A DNA stretch of 13,240 bases from Flavobacteriaceae bacterium (GTDB lineage: Bacteria; Bacteroidota; Bacteroidia; Flavobacteriales; Flavobacteriaceae): NCBI GenBank assembly GCA_015489265.1, contig WFZY01000134.1:1-13240 (forward strand), given 5' to 3'. The notes under the pieces are model-generated. The model was not told where the DNA came from, did no database searches, and was given only the letters and a program-made list of their open reading frames with translations. The number at the start of each line of letters is the position of its first letter. Position 1 is the stretch's first letter. Below are positions 7,131-13,240 of the stretch, one piece after another. The position numbers and the translations under genes were made by a program.

Positions 7131-7258
7131 GTTGATTGATGTATTACTTGGTTATGATGATTGAAAACAGTTTAGCTATATATAGTACAATTGTTTAGGG
7201 CGTTCATGTTGGGGCGTGCCGACTACACAAACGCATAGTTATTGTAAACCGTTTTTAA

Positions 7259-7744
7259 TCATTTTGTTTTAGTAAATCTTGCAACGGCACAAGAATCCGG
7301 ATCACCTAAAATAATGAAGATTACAGGTTTTCCTTCTTTCTCATATATTCTCCAAGTGATTGAATAATCCAATTTGGAATACGCTTTTTCAAAATTTAAA
7401 TCAACATCTAAATTAGCTGTATAGCTTCCACTTTTTACCTTCCACTTTCCAATTGCGTTCACATTTTTTTCTGTTTCATCGTAATAGTTCATAAAATCAA
7501 AAGCTCTAATCGGTATGTTTTTAAAAATTAATGATCCGTTTTCTTCTAAAATCAGTTCAGCATTTTTGTATTCCTTAATATAATTCCGAGTTCTTTCATC
7601 AGGTTTATATTTCCCAATTAAAAATTTTGTTGTGGGTTTATTATGAATTCTATATAAATCGTAATCCCAACCACAAGGAACAAGGTTACAACTAATTAAT
7701 AGTCGTAAGGAAATTATAATAATTAACCATTTATTTTTATTCAT
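7259..7744 (-). CDS. Putative lipoprotein of unknown function
   Basis: This 161-residue protein begins with a lipoprotein signal: a basic start (MNKNK), a hydrophobic stretch interrupted by one arginine (WLIIIISLRLLIS), and the lipobox LISC with Cys19 as the predicted acylated residue. The mature part is polar and probably beta-rich. It includes LIGKYKPDE (42-50), a segment around LILEENGSLIFKNIP (64-78), IGKWKVKSGSY (97-107) and a C-terminal VIFIILGDPDSCAVARFTK. The pattern of G-x-Y/W-K strands around charged loops is common in small periplasmic or outer-membrane lipoproteins of Bacteroidota, but I do not recognise a family. The gene lies in an AT-rich patch with the Fic gene, which could be accessory DNA. 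Orientation matches its neighbours, with gaps of 128 and 161 nt, so it is probably transcribed singly. Confidence 0.6.
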   Translation of the reverse strand: MNKNKWLIIIISLRLLISCNLVPCGWDYDLYRIHNKPTTKFLIGKYKPDERTRNYIKEYKNAELILEENGSLIFKNIPIRAFDFMNYYDETEKNVNAIGKWKVKSGSYTANLDVDLNFEKAYSKLDYSITWRIYEKEGKPVIFIILGDPDSCAVARFTKTK

Positions 7745-7905
7745 TTTGAATTCAAGTTTCAGTTGGATTGTTGTAGTTAACGGTAAGTATAAGCGTAGTT
7801 CGGATTTTTAAAGCACTTCACTTTCAATTTTTCCAATTGTTTATTTGTAGTTAAATCGTTCATATTTAGCATTTAGCCCGCCATTACTTATACACAATGT
7901 TCTGC
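7745..7905. other. Spacer with distant inverted repeat between the lipoprotein and Fic genes
   Basis: This spacer contains GTATAAG at 7787-7793 and its complement CTTATAC at 7887-7893, the second within CGCCATTACTTATACACAAT directly after the Fic stop codon. The stem is short and the spacing is 93 nt. It could bring the 3' region of the Fic gene into a structure or mark the edge of inserted DNA; the evidence is slight. Confidence 0.25.
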
Positions 7906-8674
7906 TTAGTGTTTTAATATTTCTATCAATTCTACATTTAAATATAGATTTTCTCTTCCTATTTTTTCTGATTTTAAAACGCCAATATTTTCAAGGCTTT
8001 TTAAATATCTTGATGCAGCTTTTCTTTCAACTTTTAATTTTTCTACAACAAATTCAATTTTTGAATAAGGTTGTTCAAAAAGCAATTCTATCAATTCTTT
8101 TCGATAGACTTTCGGGGCTTCTTCTTTTACCTTTTCAATTGTTATTTCTAATTGATTTTTAATTTTATTAATCTTTTCGATTGTATAATTAGCAGTTTCT
8201 TCAACAGCTTTGAGCATATATAAAATATAATCTTCCCACTGGTCTGTTTTATTGACCTGATTTAAGAATTTATAATATTTTGATTTGTTTTCGTTTATGT
8301 ATGAACTTAAATACAAGATTGGAATATCGAGTAAATCATTAATAATTAGATATAAAATATTCAAAATTCTACCTGTTCTGCCGTTACCGTCATAAAAAGG
8401 GTGGATACTTTCAAATTGATAATGTAAAATTGCTAAGTTTATCAATGGATGTAAATCTGTTTGATTAATATTAAAATGCTCTAAAAAATTACTTAATAAT
8501 TCTAAGATTTCATCTTTTTCTTGTAGTGGCGTATAGACAATCTCTCCTGTTTTGTCATTTTTCAAAACTGTTCCAGACATTGCTCAATTGTCTGAGTATT
8601 TTGACCGTTTCAACCTTTTCTCTCTCAGGTGGTAATTTTTTCAGTTTTTCTATATGTCCCATTTTATCCCACAT
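7906..8674 (-). pseudogene. fic: Fic-family (AMPylase-type) gene with internal deletion and frame change
   Basis: The longest open frame (8580 to 7906, 224 residues) contains the Fic active-site loop HPFYDGNGRTGR at 60-71 (catalytic His60) and a C-terminal winged helix (about 165-222), as in SoFic-like proteins that transfer AMP to target hydroxyls. It starts at SGTVLKNDKTGEIVYTP, which in full-length relatives lies well inside the protein. Upstream, in another frame, 39 codons from ATG 8674 (stop at 8555) encode EKLKKLPPEREKVETVKILR, which resembles the extreme N-terminus of such Fic proteins. The two pieces meet near 8580. About 100 residues between them are missing, including the segment that normally carries the inhibitory (S/T)xxxE(G/N) helix. 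An intact promoter precedes the N-terminal piece. The catalytic part might still be made by reinitiation at ATG 8580, so it may be a pseudogene or an uninhibited minimal Fic protein. Confidence 0.7.
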
Positions 8675-8689
8675 TATTCAAATATGTCC

Positions 8690-8720
8690 CAAAAATATAA
8701 AAATAAGTCTATTTTTCAAA
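8690..8720 (-). promoter_or_regulatory. Bacteroidota promoter upstream of the Fic gene
   Basis: On the minus strand TTTG (8720-8717) is followed after exactly 19 nt by TATTTTTG (8697-8690), a full match to the Bacteroidota -33/-7 pattern. Transcription would start near 8683, about 9 nt before ATG 8674 and 21 nt before ATG 8662. Its position supports 8674 or 8662, and not 8580, as the original Fic start. Confidence 0.7.
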
Positions 8721-8781
8721 ATTATGGTGTGGTTTGTCTTACATTAAGCATAACACATATACACCCCTAATTTTCAACAAA

Positions 8782-11310
8782 TTACCCACACTTACTATAC
8801 CCGCAACTTTTACAGACCAAGCAACCTTCTTCATAGACCAAACCGTCGGGGTCACCACAGCTCGGACATTTCTTGTCTTGCGGGGTGGTACCGTCGGGTA
8901 TATAACCTTTGAGAGCGCGGGCTACACCATTTTTCCAAGTATTGATAAAATCATCATAAAGGTTTAACCCTTCTATTAGTTTCACCACTTCGTGCATGGG
9001 CATACCATGCCGCAAGACGCCGGAAATCAATTTGGCATAATTCCAATATTCTTTATCAAACGAACGCGAGAGTCCTTCAATCGTAACGCGATAGCCCTGC
9101 TTGTCAATAAATTGAAAATCATAACGACTTTTGCCTTTGCCGTTTTTGTTCTTAATCACCCAACCTTTATTGACCCAATCGGGCAGGTTAAAAACATCTT
9201 CCATTTTGCCGGTAAATATTTCATAAGGTTTACCGTCAATCAGTCCGACGACTGCCAACCATGCTTCTTTTTTATTCATAAAACGCACCACATCGGCTTC
9301 CAGTTTTTTGGGCCGTTTAGAAGGAAAAATATGACGACTTTCATCGGTTTTTTCTTCTTTTTTATCATCGGCAATCAAAATACCGCTACGCGAACCATCA
9401 CGATAAACCGTAATCCCTTTCAAACCCTTTTTCCATGCTTCGATATAAATATCACTGACTTTTTGAACACTGACATCCGACGGTAAATTAATTGTTGAGC
9501 TGATAGAATGCGTCGTATATTTTTGTACAAGTGCTTGCATTTCAATCCGTTTTTGCCAATCGATTTCAGGTGCAGTAGCACCGGCATACGGACTATCGGA
9601 AATATTTTCTTTACCGGAAATACGCATCCATTCTTTCAGTTTGTGATGATATACCGTAAATTCTTCAAAAGCATCGCCCATATCGTCAATAAAATCTATT
9701 TTGGCATTCGGATCATTGGCATTGACTTTTCGCCGGCGTTTATAACTCAACATAAAAACAGGCTCAATACCCGATGAAGTTTGTGCCAGCATACTCAACG
9801 AGCCGGTAGGCGCAACGGTGCTGATAGAAATGTTACGACGTCCGTGTTGCATCATGCGCTTGTATAATTCCGGAAATTCTTTTTCAAGCATTTGCACAAA
9901 TTCGGGTTGTTGCTCGATTTCGGGGTCAAATATTTCAAATTTACCGCGTTCTATCGCCATATCGATACTACTGTCAAATTCGGCTTGCAATTTGGTACGC
10001 ATCATCTCATCCACGGCTTGCAAAGCTTCATCGGTATCAAATTTGATTCCCAAAGCGGCAACCGCATCTGCCAAAGCCGTAAAGCCCAATCCGGTACGAC
10101 GCCCTATTTTACCGTTATCGCGTAGCAATTGCCAAGTTTCACGTTCCACTTGCTTGATGTTATCGGGTTCGGGGTCACTGTCAATCTTGGCTAAAATACG
10201 ATCGACGGATGCCAATTCCAAATCAACCAAATCATCCATCAAACGTTGGGTTTCATAGACTGTTTCATAAAATTTTTCTTTGTTAAAATAGGCATCCGGT
10301 GTAAAAGGATTTTCTACAAAACTATACAGATTAACCGCAATCAGCCGGCAACTGTCACCCCCTTGCATGGCTATCTCACTACACGGATTGGTCGATACGT
10401 TTGCAAATCCCGGATATAAAGACGATGTAGAATATTTATGTTGTCTGTCCCAATAAATCATGCCGGGTTCGGCTGTATTATGAGCCGATTTAACGATGAC
10501 ATCCCATAATTCACGCGCCTTAATTTGTTTGGTAACCTTTGGATTTTTGGCATCTATGGGCCAACGCAAAGTATAAGGTTTATTTTCCACGACTGCTTGC
10601 ATGAACTCATCGGACAAACGTACGGAAATATTGGCACCGGTTACTTTGGTCAAGTCTTGTTTGACAGTTACAAAATCGAGAATATCGGGGTGGGCAACGT
10701 CCATTGTCAACATTAAGGCGCCACGTCTGCCGTTTTGAGCCACTTCGCGCGTAGTAAATGAAAAACGATGCATAAAACTCACAGCACCGGTGGTCGTGCG
10801 GGCTGCATTGGATACATGCGCATCTTTGGGACGCAATTTTGACAAATCGGTACCCACACCGCAACGCCGCTTAAAAAGTTGTACCAACTGTTGGTCGGTG
10901 TACATGATACCGCCGTAAGAATCATAAGGTGCCGGAATCACCACACAATTTGATAAGGATGCAATAACTTGATCATTGCCCAAACCGAACATGATACTAC
11001 CTTGTGGAATGGTATATTTGAAACGGTCAAATAAATCAAAAATCTTTTGTTCGGTTAGCGTGTCCCGTTTTTGACCGTATGCCGAAAGATCTTTTGATTT
11101 AACAGCCGGATATTTTTGTTCGGTTTTGGCAAACATTTGAGCCATTCGCCGGTGCATATCTGCCGGCGTTTTCTCTAAAAAATTGCCTTGCGCATCTTTT
11201 AAAGCATATTTATTGATCCAAGTAGTTCCTGCCAACTCGTCGCCATTAAAATAGGATTTTGTTGCTTCAAAAACTTCAGTAAAGTTATATTGTCTTCTTT
11301 TTTGTGTCAT
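8782..11310 (-). CDS. nrdJ: Adenosylcobalamin-dependent (class II) ribonucleoside-diphosphate reductase
   Basis: This large single-chain enzyme reduces ribonucleotides to deoxyribonucleotides without oxygen, using coenzyme B12 to generate the thiyl radical. Numbered from the ATG at 11310 (842 residues), the redox cysteines are Cys122 (LSNCVVIPAP) and Cys321 (GGDSCRL). The radical site is N-P-C310-S-E312. The spacings 122-310-321 equal those I recall for Thermotoga NrdJ (134-322-333). PTGSLSMLAQTSSGIEP follows further on. A TSCPD-like domain (about 665-775, including YRVTIEGLSR) and a C-terminal cysteine ribbon (CPSCGD ... CLVCKSCGYSKCG) close the protein, as in Bacteroidota homologues. An upstream ATG at 11337 would add nine residues. 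I prefer 11310 because AAGGA lies 7 nt before it and homologues, as I remember them, begin about here. No B12 riboswitch core was seen upstream, and no clear promoter beyond a weak TAATTTTA. Confidence 0.93.
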   Translation of the reverse strand: MTQKRRQYNFTEVFEATKSYFNGDELAGTTWINKYALKDAQGNFLEKTPADMHRRMAQMFAKTEQKYPAVKSKDLSAYGQKRDTLTEQKIFDLFDRFKYTIPQGSIMFGLGNDQVIASLSNCVVIPAPYDSYGGIMYTDQQLVQLFKRRCGVGTDLSKLRPKDAHVSNAARTTTGAVSFMHRFSFTTREVAQNGRRGALMLTMDVAHPDILDFVTVKQDLTKVTGANISVRLSDEFMQAVVENKPYTLRWPIDAKNPKVTKQIKARELWDVIVKSAHNTAEPGMIYWDRQHKYSTSSLYPGFANVSTNPCSEIAMQGGDSCRLIAVNLYSFVENPFTPDAYFNKEKFYETVYETQRLMDDLVDLELASVDRILAKIDSDPEPDNIKQVERETWQLLRDNGKIGRRTGLGFTALADAVAALGIKFDTDEALQAVDEMMRTKLQAEFDSSIDMAIERGKFEIFDPEIEQQPEFVQMLEKEFPELYKRMMQHGRRNISISTVAPTGSLSMLAQTSSGIEPVFMLSYKRRRKVNANDPNAKIDFIDDMGDAFEEFTVYHHKLKEWMRISGKENISDSPYAGATAPEIDWQKRIEMQALVQKYTTHSISSTINLPSDVSVQKVSDIYIEAWKKGLKGITVYRDGSRSGILIADDKKEEKTDESRHIFPSKRPKKLEADVVRFMNKKEAWLAVVGLIDGKPYEIFTGKMEDVFNLPDWVNKGWVIKNKNGKGKSRYDFQFIDKQGYRVTIEGLSRSFDKEYWNYAKLISGVLRHGMPMHEVVKLIEGLNLYDDFINTWKNGVARALKGYIPDGTTPQDKKCPSCGDPDGLVYEEGCLVCKSCGYSKCG

Positions 11311-11322
11311 TGTGGCATCCTT
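11311..11322 (-). promoter_or_regulatory. Shine-Dalgarno-like site deciding the nrdJ start
   Basis: On the minus strand AAGGA (11322-11318) lies 7 nt before ATG 11310 and inside the possible nine-residue extension from ATG 11337. Such sites are rare in Bacteroidota, so this one could be fortuitous, but it favours the inner start. Confidence 0.4.
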
Positions 11323-11551
11323 AACATCTTGTAGCATAGTTATAAAGTTTTGGTTAATTAGGTTAACAAAGGGACATTAAAATTAGAATGAATTTTTTAA
11401 ACAATTTTGAGTTATTTTAGTTTTTTATTAACATTTTTTTGTTAAAAACTTTGGCGCTGTATTGTTTATTGAGGATTTTACATGCTTCATAGTAGATTTT
11501 TGTTCTATAATATTTACTTATTTTTTTCTACAATATTACTGCTTGTAATTT

Positions 11552-11591
11552 GATGAACTGATGAATTGATGAATTGATAAGATGATGAAAG
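11552..11591. repeat. Octamer tandem repeat (consensus GATGAATT, 5 units)
   Basis: Five consecutive 8-mers read GATGAACT, GATGAATT, GATGAATT, GATAAGAT, GATGAAAG. The two outer units on the right are diverged. It is unrelated in sequence to the AGTG heptamer arrays and lies in non-coding DNA. Confidence 0.85.
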
Positions 11592-11602
11592 GTCATTGAG
11601 TG

Positions 11603-11637
11603 ATCCCGATGATAATCGGGATTGTACCGAAGCGGTA
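11603..11637. other. Pair of short perfect hairpins in the nrdJ-cerR spacer
   Basis: ATCCCGAT (11603-11610) and ATCGGGAT (11615-11622) form an 8-bp stem with loop GATA. TACCG (11625-11629) and CGGTA (11633-11637) form a second 5-bp stem with loop AAG. They follow the octamer repeat directly. No T-run follows on either side, so a terminator is not convincing. They may be a small repeated palindromic element. Confidence 0.5.
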
Positions 11638-11725
11638 ATTTATACATTATTATATTCTTTGATGCTTCATTTTTGTCTTAGTAAATAGTGCTTGGTACAG
11701 TTTCTATTTATGTCAGAAAAAACCT

Positions 11726-11733
11726 TACTTTTG
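11726..11733 (+). promoter_or_regulatory. -7 promoter element for cerR
   Basis: TACTTTTG matches TAnnTTTG fully and lies 17 nt before the ATG at 11751, giving a leader of about 10 nt. A convincing TTTG at -33 is absent (TTTATG near 11707 is the nearest). The element also argues that translation starts at 11751 and not at the earlier in-frame codon at 11688, which lies upstream of it. Confidence 0.5.
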
Positions 11734-11750
11734 TTATAAAATTGATAATC

Positions 11751-12740
11751 ATGCAAAAGATATTGGTTACCGGTGCCAACGGTTTTATAGGCAGTAATTT
11801 GGTCAAACGTTTATTATCCGAAGGGAATGAAGTACGTAGTTTGGTACGAAAAACTTCCGATTTAAGTTTTTTAGACGGATTAAATACTGAACTTTTTTAT
11901 GGGGATATCAATGATGTTGAAAGCTTAAAAACAGCCTTAAACGATGTCAATTTGGTTTTTCATGTTGCGGGTTTGGCTGCCGACTGGGGTCCTTACAGCA
12001 TATTTGACAGCGTCAATTTTCAAGGCACTAAAAATGTCGCTCAAACTGCTGCAAAAGCCGGAGTTAAAAAACTGGTTTATATCAGCACGGTTGCCTTTCA
12101 CGGATTCGGTAAGATTAATATGAATGAAGAATCACCGGTTGCCAAAAACTTGATTCCATATGCCGATACCAAGTACAAAGCCGAACAATGGTTATGGGAT
12201 TTTCAAAACCAAACGGATATGAAAATCACAGCCGTGCGTCCGGGTAATGTTTACGGCGTTAACGACCGTACTTTTATGCTTAAATATCTCGAAGCCATGC
12301 AAACCGGTAAATTTATGGAAGTCAATAAAGGTCGTAGTAAAACTTGTCCGGTTTTTATCGATAATCTGATTGACATCATCACCTTGGTCAGTCGCGAAGC
12401 TAAAGCTGACGGACACGCCTTTATTGCGACCGACGGTTTGGATATCGATTGGCATACGTTTAACAGTAAATTAGCAGACGGCTTGGGTATTAAATTACCC
12501 AAAGCATCTATTCCATATAGTGTAGCATATCCCATTGCCAAAATTTATTATGGTGTACACAAAACTTTGGGCATCAAATCAGAACCTTTTTTAACACCAT
12601 ACCGCATTAATAACGGTGGAAAAGATTATCATTTCAGTATTGGCAAACTTCAACAATTTTTTGATTATCAACCCCGCACCGGATTGGATGAAGCGGTTGA
12701 AAAAACGGTAGAATGGTATAAAAAAGTAAAAAGTACCTAG
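11751..12740 (+). CDS. cerR: NAD(P)-dependent extended SDR; candidate ceramide/ketosphinganine reductase
   Basis: This 329-residue extended short-chain dehydrogenase has the Rossmann motif TGANGFIG (7-14), the acidic GDINDVESL (51-59) and the VFHVAGLAADWG block (69-80). The catalytic set is Ser112/Thr113 with Tyr137 and Lys141 (YADTK), followed by the substrate-lobe motif VRPGNVYG (162-169). Such proteins are usually annotated as NAD-dependent epimerase or dihydroflavonol reductase. Close family members include Caulobacter CerR and a Bacteroides reductase shown to act on ketosphinganine or oxidised ceramide. With spt about 9 kb away, reduction of the keto group of a sphingolipid precursor is a reasonable inference. 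Hopanoid-associated and 3-beta-HSD-like enzymes are alternatives. The start at 11751 fits the GxxGxxG position and the promoter. The last codons and TAG stop merge into heptamer array 3. Confidence 0.75.
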   Translation: MQKILVTGANGFIGSNLVKRLLSEGNEVRSLVRKTSDLSFLDGLNTELFYGDINDVESLKTALNDVNLVFHVAGLAADWGPYSIFDSVNFQGTKNVAQTAAKAGVKKLVYISTVAFHGFGKINMNEESPVAKNLIPYADTKYKAEQWLWDFQNQTDMKITAVRPGNVYGVNDRTFMLKYLEAMQTGKFMEVNKGRSKTCPVFIDNLIDIITLVSREAKADGHAFIATDGLDIDWHTFNSKLADGLGIKLPKASIPYSVAYPIAKIYYGVHKTLGIKSEPFLTPYRINNGGKDYHFSIGKLQQFFDYQPRTGLDEAVEKTVEWYKKVKST

Positions 12741-12774
12741 TGGAAAGTGCCAAGCGAACTAGTAGAAAGTGAAA
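12739..12774. repeat. Degenerate heptamer array 3
   Basis: AGTGGAA and AGTGCCA, then the diverged units AGCGAAC, AGTAGAA and AGTGAAA (one extra T before AGTAGAA), follow the same 7-bp unit as the arrays at 3666 and 4532. Again it starts at the A of a TAG stop codon, here that of cerR. The codons just before the stop (AAA GTA AAA AGT ACC) also look like decayed units. Confidence 0.75.
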
Positions 12775-12782
12775 AAGTACAA

Positions 12783-13044
12783 TTAAGATCTGCTGTAAAA
12801 AGTCTCCTGTTTTCGCCACCAGGACACCCAATATTGAGAAATTTATTTATCATTACTTTTTTCCATCGCCGAAAAAAGTAACAAAAAAGACTAGCCTTAC
12901 GAAACTTTTCCTAATTTCTACGTTTTTCTCCCTAAACAATCTGAACTCGCATAAAGAGCTTTCGTTTTCAATTTATATTTCCGGTTGATTGAAAATTTTC
13001 GTTTTCTTACAACACACTCGTTTAGCTCAAACAGCAGATCGTAA
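12783..13044. repeat. Candidate MITE-like element with imperfect terminal inverted repeats
   Basis: TTAAGATCTGCTGT (12783-12796) is matched in inverted form by ACAGCAGATCGTAA (13031-13044) with one mismatch in 14. The hexamer CAATTA occurs just outside both ends (12780-12785 overlapping the left end, and 13048-13053). Inside are an 11-bp perfect stem (12853-12863 with 12871-12881, 7-nt loop) and an 8-bp stem (12965-12972 with 12988-12995). One plus-strand frame is open from about 12773 to a TGA near 12990 but has no start codon, so it does not look like a gene. The segment resembles dispersed repeats of Bacteroidota genomes, but copies could not be searched. Confidence 0.4.
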
Positions 13045-13097
13045 GTTCAATTAGTAAATGCAACATTTAGGAGCATAAAGTAAGCTAATTATTCGCT

Positions 13098-13167
13098 ATC
13101 CCTTCGCTCTTTTTGAGAAGTGAAGCGTAGCGAAACGGAGCAAAAAGAGCGAAGGGATCACCCCTTC
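13098..13167. other. Strong 18-bp hairpin with competing alternative stems
   Basis: Positions 13098-13115 and 13141-13158 are perfect complements over 18 bp around a 25-nt loop. GAAGGG (13151-13156) in the right arm can instead pair with CCCTTC (13162-13167). TTCGCTA (13092-13098) can pair with TAGCGAA in the loop (13128-13134). No T-run follows, so it is not a classical terminator. It ends a few bases before the promoter of the next gene. Confidence 0.6.
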
Positions 13168-13170
13168 ACC

Positions 13171-13201
13171 CTTGATTACTCCCAGTTAAAGCTTATATTT
13201 G
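13171..13201 (+). promoter_or_regulatory. Bacteroidota promoter at the right edge
   Basis: CTTG (13171-13174) is followed after 19 nt by TATATTTG (13194-13201), a full TAnnTTTG match with the -33 TTG at the expected distance. Transcription would start near 13208, about 17 nt before the ATG at 13225. Confidence 0.65.
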
Positions 13202-13224
13202 TGCTCTACTAAAAGTCAATAAAT

Positions 13225-13240
13225 ATGAAGCATTTAACTA
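13225..13240 (+). CDS. First codons of a gene running off the right edge
   Basis: ATG at 13225 begins M-K-H-L-T and continues beyond the window. The call rests on its position about 17 nt after the predicted start point of a good promoter; nothing can be said of the product. Confidence 0.4.

Larger units (their letters stand above)
11338..11750. other. Divergent intergenic region nrdJ-cerR
   Basis: This 413-nt AT-rich spacer separates two divergent genes and has no credible open frame. It contains an inverted repeat GTTAA-N5-TTAAC near 11352-11368 that might be an operator for nrdJ, an octamer tandem repeat (11552-11591), two short hairpins (11603-11637) and a TAnnTTTG element for cerR (11726-11733). 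No NrdR-box pair and no cobalamin riboswitch core could be made out by eye. Confidence 0.5.

Noticed and set aside
8992..10258. Several open frames on the plus strand opposite nrdJ (89-164 codons)
   Set aside because: They lie antisense to a strongly supported enzyme, have low-complexity hydrophobic or serine-rich composition, and carry no recognisable motif.
11338..11500. Cobalamin riboswitch upstream of the B12-dependent reductase
   Set aside because: No B12-box-like core or surrounding stems could be recognised in this AT-rich leader.
11688..11750. Upstream start giving 21 extra residues on the CerR-like protein
   Set aside because: The extension has no relation to the SDR fold, which begins at the MQKILVTG strand, and it overlaps the -7 promoter element.
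12773..12990. Plus-strand open stretch of about 70 codons after cerR
   Set aside because: It has no start codon and falls across a structured, repeat-like segment, so it is treated as non-coding.

Overview
This window reads as chromosome from a Bacteroidota bacterium; the order cannot be fixed from the sequence. The evidence is the gene content (a soluble serine palmitoyltransferase of the Bacteroides/Porphyromonas type, a bPH_4 protein, a class II ribonucleotide reductase with a C-terminal cysteine ribbon), moderately low GC with AT-rich spacers, near absence of Shine-Dalgarno sequences, and several matches to the Bacteroidota promoter (TTTG or TTG near -33, TAnnTTTG near -7).

Layout. The left edge holds the 5' end of a prohibitin/HflC-like SPFH gene on the minus strand. 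Divergent from it is a tight plus-strand operon with 18-20 nt gaps: serine palmitoyltransferase (spt), a tandem-GNAT-like acyltransferase and a PAP2/Aur1-like membrane phosphotransferase. A CPBP membrane protein (3814-4533) follows between two heptamer repeat arrays. A second compact operon (4717-6647) has a small NqrM-like cysteine protein, a GT2 glycosyltransferase and an ECF sigma factor, with zero spacing and then an overlap. The minus-strand block 6702-11310 holds a bPH_4 protein, a lipoprotein of unknown function, an internally deleted Fic gene and nrdJ. On the plus strand at 11751 lies an NAD(P)-dependent SDR resembling ceramide reductase CerR. The last ~480 bases are non-coding and structured, and end in a strong promoter and the first codons of another gene.

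How the genes work together. The coherent theme is sphingolipid synthesis. Spt would condense serine with an acyl-CoA, the GNAT-like protein could N-acylate the ketosphinganine (the role of bCerS in Caulobacter), the SDR could reduce the keto group (CerR), and the PAP2 protein could attach or remove a phospho-headgroup. Only the Spt call is strong from sequence alone; the other roles are inferred from family and context.

The most unusual structural features are three arrays of a 7-bp repeat (AGTGCGA/AGTGGAA), each beginning inside the TAG stop codon of the gene before it. Others are a Fic gene whose N-terminal remnant and catalytic domain are now in different frames behind an intact promoter, a ~260-bp segment bounded by inverted repeats, and an 18-bp perfect hairpin with two competing folds just upstream of the last promoter.
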